NCBI GenBank assembly: GCA_029262735.1
Contig: JAJCYY010000001.1
Span: 1 to 64,000, forward strand
Source of the DNA: Chloroflexota bacterium
GTDB lineage: Bacteria > Chloroflexota > Dehalococcoidia > Lucifugimonadales > Lucifugimonadaceae
Direction of reading: 5' to 3'
Length of the DNA stretch: 64,000 nucleotides
Below the pieces are notes generated by a model. That model searched no databases and was not told the DNA's origin. It saw only the letters and a program-made list of their open reading frames with translations. Position numbers and translations under genes: made by a program. Below, one piece after another: positions 9,224 through 18,457 of the stretch (position 1 is its first letter; every line of letters begins with the position of its first letter).

Positions 9224-10557
9224 TGTCTACCGGCGATGGCGAAGGTCCTGAACAGGACCCACCGGCAGAACGACGGCGTCCAACGCCACCTCCTGGTCGC
9301 CGCACGCCTCCGCCCAGGACCCGTTCGGGCGATGCCGGTGATGTCGAGCATCGATCAACAAAGCCGGAGCGTCGAAAGGGTTCGCTGCTCGGCCGAATGA
9401 TGGGTCGACAGGGTCTCGACGAAGCTCTCCAGGAGCGGTTTAAGCCGTACGAGTACCAGTCGACAAGGCCGTTCCTCAAGTGGCTGCTTCTCTCACTGCT
9501 GGTGTTCGTAGCCGCAGCCGCATATGCTCTTTTGTCCGATTTCCAGTTTAGATCGCAGGTAAATGAATGGAGTGACGAAGGTTTTACGGAGATCCCAATT
9601 GACAACGAACAGATTAGTTCGGCGTCGATCGTGATCGCTGCGTTGCGATCTTCTGATGAATCTGCAACCCAGATTTGTGCAGCTGAAGAGGAGGCTGTGA
9701 ACGCCACGCCGACGCCGGACCCGGAGAATCCGAATGCAACACCTAGCCCGCCTCTTGGGTCCAGTGTGCTGAACCAGGCCTGCAGATCGATGGAACGAGT
9801 GTTCGAGCATGCGGTTACCGCCGGTATTGACTGCAAAACACCGGAGGATTTCCAGACTGCGGTGTTAGGGGCATCGGGGACACATGCCGGTTGCGACCGG
9901 CTGATCTCGCTAAGCAGACGTTACGATTCCCTTGAGACCGCGAGCACCGTCTCTACCGTACTGCTGGTCTTCGCACTGATAGTTGCTGCTTTCCCGTTTT
10001 CATCGTTTGCCCACCGGACCAGCAGAAACCTCTTGACGCTCAAATCCAAAGGTCAGAAACACTCGCCTGATGGCGCTGTCATTCGGTTCTTCGTGCCAGT
10101 ACTGAACATCTACAAGCCGTTGCTCATATTTATTGAACTCTTCAAGGCAAGCGATCCGCAGGTTCCGGACAGCGATCCAACTGCATGGCGTTCCAAAGGA
10201 CGCTTTTCACCTCTCGTAGTTTTATGGGGCATTGCCTGGGGCGCCGTTGCGGTATTCAATCCGATTACGATTCAGTTCTTCTACAGAAGCAGGGATGACC
10301 TTGGAGACGTTTCGTCGGAGATTTTCGGGTCGATCATGGCAGACATTCTGCTGATCTTGCTCGGAGTGTTGGCGATCTTGATGTCCAGGACACTTTCACG
10401 CTGGCAGGACGCACGTGCAGCAAGGTATGGCACCGTTACTGTGACCCCGGTTCAGCCTCGAGACTCACTCGAAAAGGCTCTCGAAGAGGGTGCGCAGAGA
10501 CAGGACGGTTCAAAATCAGATAGCGCGGAAAAAAACTCGAAAAGGAGAAAGAGGTAG
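9223..10557 (+). CDS. DUF4328-type multi-pass membrane protein embedded in leuCD
   Basis: The 444-residue protein has a Pro/Arg-rich basic cytoplasmic head (about 1-80), a first membrane helix at about 84-104, an extracytoplasmic loop of about 130 residues rich in Pro/Thr (ATPTPDPENPN) with several Cys, then helices near 240-262, 328-348 and 367-387. The last third resembles DUF4328: RTSRNLLTL, the SPDGAVIRFFVPVLNIYKP stretch, and ELFKASDPQ. The tail is Lys/Ser-rich and ends in KRRKR. It starts on the last base of leuC, and its stop directly abuts the leuD ATG, so it is part of the leucine operon; its role is unknown. It is not a known dehydratase subunit. Confidence 0.85.
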   Translation: MSTGDGEGPEQDPPAERRRPTPPPGRRTPPPRTRSGDAGDVEHRSTKPERRKGSLLGRMMGRQGLDEALQERFKPYEYQSTRPFLKWLLLSLLVFVAAAAYALLSDFQFRSQVNEWSDEGFTEIPIDNEQISSASIVIAALRSSDESATQICAAEEEAVNATPTPDPENPNATPSPPLGSSVLNQACRSMERVFEHAVTAGIDCKTPEDFQTAVLGASGTHAGCDRLISLSRRYDSLETASTVSTVLLVFALIVAAFPFSSFAHRTSRNLLTLKSKGQKHSPDGAVIRFFVPVLNIYKPLLIFIELFKASDPQVPDSDPTAWRSKGRFSPLVVLWGIAWGAVAVFNPITIQFFYRSRDDLGDVSSEIFGSIMADILLILLGVLAILMSRTLSRWQDARAARYGTVTVTPVQPRDSLEKALEEGAQRQDGSKSDSAEKNSKRRKR

Positions 10558-11142
10558 ATGCAGCCATTCACCAGGTTGACGGGGCTTGTTGCACCACTTG
10601 ACCGCGTCAATGTAGATACTGATCAGATCATCCCAAAGCAGTTTCTGAAGAGAATCGAGCGGACCGGATTCGGCAAGTACGCTTTCTTTGACTGGAGATA
10701 CCTTGAAGACGGCGTGGAAAATCCCGATTTCGTGCTGAATCTGCCAAAGTACCGTTCGGCATCAGTCCTGGTCTCAGGCCGCAATTTCGGCTCTGGCTCG
10801 TCGAGAGAGCATGCGCCCTGGGCACTGAACGAGATGGGATTCCGTGCCATCATCGCGCCGAGTTTCGCAGACATCTTTCGCAGTAATTGCATGCAGAACG
10901 GCATGGTCCCGGTGGTTCTCACCCAGGAGCAGGTCGACACGGTAATGGGCAAGGCATTGCAGAGACCCGGGTACCAGGTGACGGTCGATCTGGAGTCTCA
11001 AACCGTTCGCGACGACGATGGATTTGAGGCGACGTTCGAGATCGACCAGTTCCGACGTAACAGTTTGCTCAACGGATTGGACGACATTGGTCTGACGTTG
11101 GAACTCCAGGACGAAATCGCGAGTTTTGAAGCGTCGAGATGA
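10558..11142 (+). CDS. leuD: 3-isopropylmalate dehydratase small subunit
   Basis: The 194-residue swivelling-domain subunit partners LeuC. Family motifs are [17 protein letters not shown] near the N-terminus, [17 protein letters not shown] (substrate-recognising loop) at about 75-91, and [14 protein letters not shown] after that. The ribosome site (AGGAGAAAGAGG) lies inside the end of the preceding membrane-protein gene. Length is normal. Confidence 0.94.
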   Translation: MQPFTRLTGLVAPLDRVNVDTDQIIPKQFLKRIERTGFGKYAFFDWRYLEDGVENPDFVLNLPKYRSASVLVSGRNFGSGSSREHAPWALNEMGFRAIIAPSFADIFRSNCMQNGMVPVVLTQEQVDTVMGKALQRPGYQVTVDLESQTVRDDDGFEATFEIDQFRRNSLLNGLDDIGLTLELQDEIASFEASR

Positions 11143-11391
11143 GTATGTTGTGGCATTACAACCGCCAGCAACGTTGACGACTACACCTGGCTCTGCACTC
11201 CGTCGCTGAGCTAACTCTGATCGACGCTATTTGTACCCCGTACGCAATGGAGCCTGAGGGTAGCCGCGTATGAATGTTGCTGTTAGACTCCGCCATCTCA
11301 CATTGAGTTTGTACGGCTTGGAATCGGGGCAAGTCTGGCCGTAACTGGCAGCCCGGTTATTCGGTAGTAATTGAGGGGCGCTTTTCACAGT

Positions 11392-12501
11392 ATGGAAGCA
11401 CGCATCGCAGTTCTCGGTGGTGACGGCATTGGGCCGGAAGTTACGGCAGAGTCGATCAAAGTCATCGACTCCATTGGTCGACGATACGGGCATCGATTTG
11501 ATTGGGTGCCGGGCATCGTTGGCGGCCGTTCGATAGACAAGTCCGGCATCGCCATTGACAACAACACGTTGAACCTGGTGCTCGGCGCGGATGCCGTACT
11601 ATTCGGAGCAGTTGGCGGACCGAAATGGGATGATCCTGTGGCGAAAGTGCGGCCAGAGGACGGCATTCTCAAGCTTCGAAAGACTCTTGGACTGTTCGCC
11701 AACCTGAGGCCGGTAAAGGTATTTCCACAACTTATCGGTTCCAGTCCACTACGAGAAGAGCGGCTTAAGAACGTAGATTTCATCATTGTCCGCGAGCTGA
11801 CCGGCGGGCTCTATTTTGGCAAGCCAAAGCGTCGGTGGGAGAACTCCCGCGGGCGGAGGGCCGTGGACACGCTCTCCTACACTGAGAAAGAGATCCAGCG
11901 AGTAGTCAGGGTTGGTTTCGAGCTGGCACGAATGAGGAATAAGAAACTCCACTCCCTGGACAAGATGAACGTCATGGAGACGTCCAGGCTGTGGCGGGAG
12001 GTCGCAACAGAGGTTGGGCATGAGTATCCGGATGTTGAGTTGATTCACATGCTGGCCGACAACGCGGCGATGCAGATTGTTACTAACCCCTCGATCTTCG
12101 ATGTGATCGTGACGGAGAATACGTTCGGGGACATCCTTTCGGACGAAGCGGCTGTTATTGGTGGTTCAATGGGCATGCTTCCCTCGGCCAGCCTGGCCAG
12201 CGTACCCCGAATGAACGGTCGAAGACGGCGCGGCGGGAAGCCTGCTCTTTACGAGCCGATCCACGGATCAGCCCCGGACATTGCCGGGAGAGGCGTTGCG
12301 AACCCACTTGCATCGATACTCAGCGCGGCGATGATGCTCCGCTGGTCGTTCGGAATGCACAAAGAAGCGAAAGCTATGGAAGAAGCCGTCGACGGTTTTC
12401 TGGCTGAGGGTTACAGGACCGCTGACATCGCGTCGCCAGATCAGATCCCACTTCAGACGACAAAGGTCGGAGACATGATCGCTGCGCAAGTTGGCGACTG
12501 A
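11392..12501 (+). CDS. leuB: 3-isopropylmalate dehydrogenase
   Basis: This 369-residue NAD+-dependent enzyme oxidises and decarboxylates 3-isopropylmalate. Motifs are LGGDGIGPEV at the N-terminus, VRELTGGLYFG, the catalytic-Lys region LDKMNVMETSRLW, and the metal/cofactor region TENTFGDILSDEA followed by YEPIHGSAPDIAG. The ATG at 11392 gives the family-typical start ARIAVLGGDG; an in-frame TTG at 11371 is possible, since the ribosome site is weak for either. A 249-base gap after leuD, with no clear promoter seen, separates it from the rest of the block. Confidence 0.93.
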   Translation: MEARIAVLGGDGIGPEVTAESIKVIDSIGRRYGHRFDWVPGIVGGRSIDKSGIAIDNNTLNLVLGADAVLFGAVGGPKWDDPVAKVRPEDGILKLRKTLGLFANLRPVKVFPQLIGSSPLREERLKNVDFIIVRELTGGLYFGKPKRRWENSRGRRAVDTLSYTEKEIQRVVRVGFELARMRNKKLHSLDKMNVMETSRLWREVATEVGHEYPDVELIHMLADNAAMQIVTNPSIFDVIVTENTFGDILSDEAAVIGGSMGMLPSASLASVPRMNGRRRRGGKPALYEPIHGSAPDIAGRGVANPLASILSAAMMLRWSFGMHKEAKAMEEAVDGFLAEGYRTADIASPDQIPLQTTKVGDMIAAQVGD

Positions 12502-12541
12502 GATCAGCACAGCGTTCGGGCGATAGTTCGGATCAGCTTCT

Positions 12542-12560
12542 GTGCTGCGCTTTACAGCAC
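12542..12560. terminator. short hairpin between convergent leuB and DUF3179 genes
   Basis: GTGCTG at 12542-12547 pairs with CAGCAC at 12555-12560 around a 7-base loop. It fills the space between the two stop codons, so it could end transcription from both sides, but no T-run is present on either strand. A wider AGCACAG/CTGTGCT pairing (12506-12546) overlaps it. Confidence 0.4.
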
Positions 12561-12561
12561 T

Positions 12562-13722
12562 CTACTCGTCCTGGCGAGAACCCCAGAAAGTTGTCTGCGG
12601 AAAGAAGTCACTCCACGCCCAGTCGAACGAACTGACGTACGGCACACGCTGAATCAGTGCGCCGCGCAGGGGTCCTTCAATTGCGACACCGAGCCGTAAA
12701 TTCCAGGTGCTTCCGGTCTCAGAGTCTGTCACCGCACCTTGCAAATCAACTTCAAAGTTCAGCTTGCCGGTAAATCCTGCTGCGTCTGCCTTCTCACCTT
12801 GAGCGGTGCGTAGAAAGACATCGATCTCTCTTGTTTTCCTGTCTGCAAACACGGCAACCGGAAATTCACCGACATGTTCGTTGACCACCCTGGCGTTGAC
12901 CAACGACCTGTAGTAGAAGCCTTTGGCGTCTTCGGCGATTGACACGCCTATTACAAAAAGATCTTGCGGTAGCTGCGCCGGAAACTCGATTTCCGCTCTC
13001 TCATCGACAAGCACGAGCGTATCCGGATTGCGCTCCAGCCACACATTCCACGGGAGCAGGTCGAATGGCACAAGGGTCAGCCGCGTTCCGATCAGGTCAC
13101 CGCCGATGGCAGCGCCCCACGGCTGCGACCAGACGCTCAGCGATTCATGATCCCACCAGGTCATGGCGTTCATGAATAGCGCGCCCTCGTTACCGAACGT
13201 GTGGGGCACACCGCCGATCCTCCGGTCATGCACGAGACCGGTGAAGCAGATTGGTCACCAGGTGATAAGAAGCGGTACGCCTCCCACCTCGTCATTCACC
13301 ATCTCGCGGAAACGCATGATGCCAACCGGATAGGCACGTGCATCGCCATCAATGTTGAGCCCCATTACGAGTTCGTCGGCAACCAGGCTTTCGCCGACTT
13401 CGTCAGGTGTGATGAATTTCGGGTTGTAGACCGGCGTGATGGCGTCTCGAGGAAGACCTCCCAGCATGTTGAATCCAAGATCGCTTTGAATGTCCACCGC
13501 GAGGAGATCGGGCTGCGGATTCAGCTCTTTGAAGATGTCAATCTCAAATGGAATACTGCCAGGGATCTCAGACTCGGACGAAGGAGCGGGCTCTGTATGG
13601 ATGGTTGGCACCGTGACGTCGCTGGTTGAGCCACAGGCCGTGGCGACGATAACTGTCATCCCGATAGCAACGAGCAATGCTCGACGCGGATGCGTCGAAA
13701 TATTGGTTCCTGGAATGGCCAT
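12562..13722 (-). CDS. DUF3179 lipoprotein, probable selenoprotein with in-frame TGA (Sec156)
   Basis: Read as one frame this is a 386-residue DUF3179 protein with one internal TGA at 13257-13255 (codon 156). Before it stand DGDARAYPVGIMRFREMVND and GGVPLLITW; after it PICFTGLVHDRRIGG, then WWDHESLSVWSQPWG and DLIGTRLTLVPFDLLPW, all colinear with the DUF3179 domain. In ordinary members the segment reads roughly VTYCPLC, so TGA stands exactly at the first Cys of a CxxC pair (W-U-P-I-C). 13 nt after the TGA a hairpin CCGGTC/GACCGG with loop TCGTGCAT can form. The N-terminus has a signal with lipobox-like VATAC|G at about residue 30, so the protein is probably exported and lipid-anchored. Family function is unknown. 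Both halves share one frame, with no frameshift needed. Confidence 0.85.
13214..13241 (-). other. candidate bacterial SECIS hairpin in the DUF3179 gene
   Basis: On the mRNA, 13 nt after the TGA, CCGGTC pairs with GACCGG (6 perfect bp) around TCGTGCAT. An A-A mismatch and a further 3 bp (TTC/GGA) can extend the stem below. TGA-to-loop distance is 19 nt, inside the 16-37 nt range usual for bacterial SECIS elements. The loop contains GU but its first two bases are UC, a deviation from the common G-in-first-two rule. This is inferred by eye. Confidence 0.5.
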
Positions 13723-13807
13723 ACGTGTGAATTGGATGAATGACCGACGGGCAAGATTCTATTGACCATGCACCCTGCGACTCAGCGTTCCGGTCACACA
13801 TTTCAGA

Positions 13808-15268
13808 TCAAGCCGTGGTGAGCAGTGCGAGGAGATCATCAACAGGCATCTGGTTGAAACGCTCTGAATCAGAAATCAGCTCGATCACTCGATCTGCCTG
13901 TTGGTCAACAAACCGGGTACGAACGTTCGACTCGAACTTTGCCAGCAGCAGTGGGACACCTTCGTTTCGCCTGCGCCGGTGCCCAATCGGATACTCAACC
14001 TCGATCTTCTCTGTCGAGGTTCCGTCGGTGAACTCGACCTGCACCGCGTTCCCAATTGAGCGCTTGTCCGAATCGAGGTATTCCCGCGTGTATCGAGGAT
14101 CCTCGACAACGATCATCTTTAAGCGCAACTCATCAATACGGGGGTCGTTCGCGGTATCGTCTTCGTAGTCAGCGGCGGTCAATTCGCCCTTGAGAAGTCC
14201 TATCGCTGTCATGTACTGAATGCAGTGGTCGCGGTCGGCTGGATTGGTAAGCGGACCGGTTTTGTCGATGATGCGCATAGCGGGTTCCTGGGTCGTGATC
14301 GTCACGCGCCTGATCTCATCGATCCTGTTAGCCACCTGCGGATGCAAGCAGATCGCAGCCTCCACCGCCGTCTGGGCATGGAACTCGGCCGGAAAGGAGA
14401 TCTTGAACAGGATGTTCTCCATGACATAGGAGCCGAGCGGTTGGGCGAGGGTGACGCTTTCCCCTTTGAACCATGTATCGTGGAATCCCCACGAAGGTGC
14501 TGTTAACGCACTTGAGTATCCCATTTCACCCCGGACGGCCATTTGCGCCAGTTGGACTGCCCGGGCGCATGCGTCGCCGGCTGCCCAGGATTTTCTCGAT
14601 CCGGTGTTCGGCGCATGGCGATAGGTCCGAAGTGTCGCGTCGAGCCAGGCATTGGATACGGCATTCCCAACCTGCTCGCTCGTGGCTCCCAGCATCGTGG
14701 ATATGACTGCGGTGGACGCCACTTTCACAAGTAGAACATGGTCGATTCCAACCCTGTTAAAGCTGTTCTCTAGCGCCAGGACACCCTGTATCTCGTACGC
14801 CTTGATCCCTGCCGCAAGGACATCCTGAACTGTCAGTGGAGGCGAGCTCTGTGCCCGTCTCACCCTGCTCATGTGGTCAGCCACTGCCAGGATGGCGCCG
14901 TAGTTGTCGGACGGGTGGCCCCATTCGGCGGCAAGCCACGTGTCATTGAAGTCCAGCCAACGGATGCATGCTCCGATGTCGAAGGCGGCTTTGACAGGAT
15001 CAAGCACGAACTCCGTGCCTGGAACACGCGATCCGTTCGGTACGACTGTGCCTTCGACGTAAGGGCCAAGCAGCCTGGTGCAAGCCGGGTAGTTAAGCGC
15101 AAGTAGTGCGCAGCCAATCGAGTCAACAAGCGTGTGCCCAGCCGTAACGAGCGCGTCCTCACCAATCTCCAGCGGTTTCGTGACGTACTCGGTGATCGAC
15201 TCGATTACTTCATCGAACGGCATAGGGGCCAAGCTTTCAGTTGCGATGCTTTCCGATGCCGGGAGCAT
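13808..15268 (-). CDS. prpD: MmgE/PrpD family, probable 2-methylcitrate dehydratase
   Basis: The 486-residue protein has the PrpD size and pattern: [15 protein letters not shown] near residues 42-56, a central [12 protein letters not shown] and [18 protein letters not shown] block, [16 protein letters not shown], and the C-terminal lid region ([27 protein letters not shown]). PrpD dehydrates 2-methylcitrate to 2-methylaconitate in propionyl-CoA oxidation. Adjacent citrate-synthase-type and methylisocitrate-lyase genes on the same strand make this assignment much better than a stand-alone MmgE hit. Confidence 0.9.
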   Translation of the reverse strand: MLPASESIATESLAPMPFDEVIESITEYVTKPLEIGEDALVTAGHTLVDSIGCALLALNYPACTRLLGPYVEGTVVPNGSRVPGTEFVLDPVKAAFDIGACIRWLDFNDTWLAAEWGHPSDNYGAILAVADHMSRVRRAQSSPPLTVQDVLAAGIKAYEIQGVLALENSFNRVGIDHVLLVKVASTAVISTMLGATSEQVGNAVSNAWLDATLRTYRHAPNTGSRKSWAAGDACARAVQLAQMAVRGEMGYSSALTAPSWGFHDTWFKGESVTLAQPLGSYVMENILFKISFPAEFHAQTAVEAAICLHPQVANRIDEIRRVTITTQEPAMRIIDKTGPLTNPADRDHCIQYMTAIGLLKGELTAADYEDDTANDPRIDELRLKMIVVEDPRYTREYLDSDKRSIGNAVQVEFTDGTSTEKIEVEYPIGHRRRRNEGVPLLLAKFESNVRTRFVDQQADRVIELISDSERFNQMPVDDLLALLTTA

Positions 15269-15291
15269 TCCCGTCTCGCCCCGGTTTCAGA

Positions 15292-16404
15292 CTATCGCTC
15301 GCTCAATTGGACGTAGTCCCGCGGTTCCGGGCCTGTGTACTCGGCAAGCGGCCTGATCAGCCGGTTGTCGCTCCGTTGCTCGATCACGTGTGCCGCCCAA
15401 CCGGAGGTACGTGAAATCACGAAGACAGGTGTAAACATCTGTGTTGGAATCCCGCAAAGGTGATAAGCAGTGGCAGCGAAGAAGTCCAGGTTGGTGTGCA
15501 TCCCCTTTTCGCGCATCATCACCTGCTCGACCCGTTCAAAGATATCGTACAGATCCGTATTTCCAGATTCCTCCGCCATGCGCTGTGCCCAGCTCTTGAC
15601 GATGGCCGAACGTGGATCACCGTTCTTGTAGACGCGGTGCCCGAAGCCCATTATCAGGCGCTTCGCCGCCAGCATCTGCAAGATGCCCTTCTCGGCGACC
15701 GCTGGTGAATCGAACTGAGAGACCAGCTCCATCGCCGCCTCGTTAGCGCCTCCGTGAAGAGGACCGCGGAGCGCACCAATTGCTGCAGCTACCGCCGAAT
15801 AGATGTCGGCAAGCGTGCTTGTGACGACTCGTGCTGCAAATGTTGAAGCGTTGAACTCGTGTTCGGCATAGAGGATCAGACTCACGTCCAGTGCACGCTT
15901 TTTCAACGGCTCCGGCTCAGCATCGGTCAGCAACCGCAGAAAGTGTCCAGCGATGGTGTCTTCACCAGTGTTTGTTTCGATTCTTTCGCCGCGGTTCTTA
16001 AAACGGTACCAGTAGAGAAGCATCGATCCAAACGAAGCAATCAGGCGGTCTGCGATGGCAGCCTGAGTTCGGCCACCTTCGCCGTCCGATTCGAGGCTGC
16101 CAAGCACGGAGCAGCCGGTCCGGAGAACGTCCATCGGGTGTGCGGTGGCAGGTAGCTGCTCAAGTACGGTTTTCAGCTCCGACGGAGGTTCCTGCATTTC
16201 CGTCAGGCGTTTCTTGTAAGCAGTGAGCTGTTCTTCGTTGGGAAGCTGGTTGTAGATGAGCAGGTATGCGACTTCTTCAAACGTAGAGTGTTCTGCGAGG
16301 TCTTCGATCCTGTATCCGCGGTATGTCAGGCCGGCTCCAGCTTTGCCAACCGTTGCGATTGCGGTACGGCCAGCAATCAATCCTTCAAGTCCAGCGGTAG
16401 TCAT
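15292..16404 (-). CDS. prpC: citrate/2-methylcitrate synthase
   Basis: This 370-residue short citrate-synthase-family enzyme joins acyl-CoA and oxaloacetate. The two catalytic His and the Asp are in GPLHGGANEAA, MGFGHRVYKNGDPRS and HTNLDFFAATAYHLCGIP. The N-terminus (GLEGLIAGRTAIATV, LTYRGYRIEDLA) is typical of type II/methylcitrate synthases of Gram-positive-like lineages. The ATG at 16404 overlaps the prpB stop (TGATG); a GTG one codon earlier is equally possible. Context favours methylcitrate synthase, but it may also serve as the TCA citrate synthase, as no other one is visible here. Confidence 0.9.
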   Translation of the reverse strand: MTTAGLEGLIAGRTAIATVGKAGAGLTYRGYRIEDLAEHSTFEEVAYLLIYNQLPNEEQLTAYKKRLTEMQEPPSELKTVLEQLPATAHPMDVLRTGCSVLGSLESDGEGGRTQAAIADRLIASFGSMLLYWYRFKNRGERIETNTGEDTIAGHFLRLLTDAEPEPLKKRALDVSLILYAEHEFNASTFAARVVTSTLADIYSAVAAAIGALRGPLHGGANEAAMELVSQFDSPAVAEKGILQMLAAKRLIMGFGHRVYKNGDPRSAIVKSWAQRMAEESGNTDLYDIFERVEQVMMREKGMHTNLDFFAATAYHLCGIPTQMFTPVFVISRTSGWAAHVIEQRSDNRLIRPLAEYTGPEPRDYVQLSER

Positions 16405-17294
16405 CACGCTTGCTCCTGTTCAGGATTGCCAAACATTCCATCGAGTTTCTTCTCATAACTGTAGTAGTCGAGGTATTCGTACAGTTCATCGCGGGTCTGC
16501 ATCTGGTCAACCACCGCGCTCTGTGAGCCTTCCCGCCTGATCTCCTTCAGCACCCGTTCAGCGGCCTGGTTCATGGCTCTGAATGCTGACAAGGGATAGA
16601 GCGCAATGTCAACTCCTGCACTTTTCAGCTGGTCCCGCGAAAGCATCGGTGTCTTGCCAAACTCGGTCAAATTCGCCAGCACCGGAATCCCGGTTGCCTG
16701 TCTGAAACGAGTGTAATCGGCAGGCCTGGTCACCGCCTCGGCGAAAATCATGTCGGCTCCTGCTTCGCGGTATGACACAGCACGTTCAATCGCGGCATCG
16801 ACGCCTTCCGATGCGACTGCGTCTGTCCGCGCCATGACGACGAACTCAGGATAAGGCTTCGCGTCCACGGCCGCTTTTAGCCGGTCGCACATTTCAGCGG
16901 TCGTCACAATCTGCTTCCCGGGCCTGTGTCCGCAACGTTTCGCCTGAACTTGATCTTCAATTTGAACACCTGCTGCACCGGCTCTGGTGATCTCAGAAAT
17001 GGTCCGAGCGATCATGAACGCCGTGCCCCATCCGGTGTCAGCATCGACAAGGAGGGGAAGATCGCACGCAGATGTGATGCGCCGCACGTCCTCGACGACG
17101 TTGTCCAGTGTCGTTATGCCGAGGTCAGGCAGTCCGTACGAAGAAGTTGCAACACCGCTGCCGGAGAGATAGATGGCTCTGAATCCGGTGGCTTTTGCCA
17201 TGACCGCGGTATAAGCATTCACGGCACCGATCAGCTGAAGGGGTTTCTCTTCGGCCATCGCCCGTCTGAATAGCACACCAGGTAGTTCAATCAT
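16404..17294 (-). CDS. prpB: 2-methylisocitrate lyase (PEP mutase/ICL superfamily)
   Basis: The 296-residue enzyme cleaves 2-methylisocitrate to pyruvate and succinate. The active-site loop KRCGHRPGKQIV (catalytic Cys in KRCGH), the Mg2+ region LVDADTGWGTAF, and the substrate helix GAVNAYTAVMAKATGFRAIY (20 residues) are intact. The C-terminal NPEQEQA tail is acidic. I chose ATG 17294; a TTG two codons upstream is weaker. It is the first gene of a tightly packed prpB-prpC-prpD run, with gaps of -1 and 23 bases. Confidence 0.92.
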   Translation of the reverse strand: MIELPGVLFRRAMAEEKPLQLIGAVNAYTAVMAKATGFRAIYLSGSGVATSSYGLPDLGITTLDNVVEDVRRITSACDLPLLVDADTGWGTAFMIARTISEITRAGAAGVQIEDQVQAKRCGHRPGKQIVTTAEMCDRLKAAVDAKPYPEFVVMARTDAVASEGVDAAIERAVSYREAGADMIFAEAVTRPADYTRFRQATGIPVLANLTEFGKTPMLSRDQLKSAGVDIALYPLSAFRAMNQAAERVLKEIRREGSQSAVVDQMQTRDELYEYLDYYSYEKKLDGMFGNPEQEQA

Positions 17295-17365
17295 GTTCAA
17301 TAGTGGTCAGGCGAAGCAGTGTTCGAATTGTGGACGCATGTCCGCAGAAGTGTACATCTGCACAG

Positions 17366-18217
17366 TTATCGGGTGACGGCGTCCCAGAAAACAACGGGCG
17401 CCACCAATAGCAGGACGACGCCGACCACCAAACGCAGTTTTGCCGGTTCGACACGGCCAGTCATCTTCGAACCGATAAACATCCCGACCGCGGCTGTTCC
17501 ACCCACAACGGCGATTAGAGTCCAGTCATTTCGCCCACTGATCAGGTGACCGGCAAATCCAGAAATACTGACCAGTACCGTGATTATCAGGTTGGTCCCC
17601 GCGGCCAGGCCCGGGTCCATCTTCAGCACCTGGACAAGTGCCGGCATACGAAGCACTCCCAGCGCCACTCCGATGGCTCCCCCGACAACGCCGATCACAG
17701 CGCCAACGGTGCCTTCCCGTATCACCGTCTTCTTTGAAAGCGTCCCGTCATAGGTGGCCAGCAGAGCTCGTTCGGACTTCTCCACTTTGAGTTCATTGTA
17801 CGCCTGGACGATCAGACTGATCGAGGACCAGACGAGAAAGAAAGAAACAGCGGCTAGAAGAAGCCAAATGGGCGCCACATCCGCATACAGTCCACCGATG
17901 AGCGATCCAATGAATGCTGGCACGCCGAGAACGATAACCACTCGGAATGCCACTCGATTTTCGAGAATTGCGGGCCAAGAACCGGCAATCGAACTGACAG
18001 CGCTGACAAATAGGTTTGCACCTGCAGCGACCAACGGATCGACCCCGAAAAGGGTCATTGCAGGCAGGCGGATGACGCCCAGGGCGATGCCGACAAGGCC
18101 TCCGATGAGACCGATCGCCAGCGAAATAATTCCCAGTCCGATCAGCGTAAGGCCCGATATATCGTCGACCCCTGAATCGGAAACAGCAAGAACTGCGAGC
18201 CCCGTGCTTTCGATCAT
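17366..18217 (-). CDS. TauE/SafE-type sulfite exporter family permease
   Basis: The 283-residue protein has about eight hydrophobic helices in two repeats, each with the family's glycine-rich turn and following proline: GGLVGIALGVIRLPAM near residue 40 and GGAIGVALGVLRMPAL near residue 180, with AAGANLF and AAGTNLI after them. A hydrophilic loop (KVEKSERALLATYDG) separates the repeats. Such transporters move sulfite, organosulfonates or other small organic anions. Placement between a DapA-like lyase and the prp genes suggests a carboxylate or sulfonate, but the substrate is not readable. Confidence 0.82.
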   Translation of the reverse strand: MIESTGLAVLAVSDSGVDDISGLTLIGLGIISLAIGLIGGLVGIALGVIRLPAMTLFGVDPLVAAGANLFVSAVSSIAGSWPAILENRVAFRVVIVLGVPAFIGSLIGGLYADVAPIWLLLAAVSFFLVWSSISLIVQAYNELKVEKSERALLATYDGTLSKKTVIREGTVGAVIGVVGGAIGVALGVLRMPALVQVLKMDPGLAAGTNLIITVLVSISGFAGHLISGRNDWTLIAVVGGTAAVGMFIGSKMTGRVEPAKLRLVVGVVLLLVAPVVFWDAVTR

Positions 18218-18247
18218 GCCCGGTACACTCCCAGCTCATGATCGTTC

Positions 18248-18265
18248 CCCTGCCTCCGGGCAGGG
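18248..18265. other. stable UCCG tetraloop hairpin upstream of the TauE gene
   Basis: CCCTGCC at 18248-18254 and GGCAGGG at 18259-18265 form a perfect 7-bp stem with loop TCCG. On the minus strand it lies between the DapA-like gene and the TauE start, 31 bases before the latter. It has no T-run, so it is more likely an RNA processing or stability element than a classical terminator. The rest of 18218-18457 shows no gene. Confidence 0.45.
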
Positions 18266-18457
18266 CTGCTCAAGGAAGTTGATCTCGGTTGCCTTACCGG
18301 GGCACGCGGTGATCTTGCACTCCCTTGAGCGCGCGTACAGGTACAGGAGCACTCGTCAAGATTTGTTTCTTCAGGACGCAAGAGTGAACCAACAGTTCCT
18401 GGATTGATCTGAAACGCCATGAGCTCTGCCGCTGTCCACACTATCAAGCGCCTGTTC

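Noticed and set aside
13234-13257. Frameshift or pseudogene explanation for the split DUF3179 gene
   Set aside because: Both halves share the same frame, no other damage is seen, and the TGA is exactly at a conserved Cys; random nonsense mutation is less likely.
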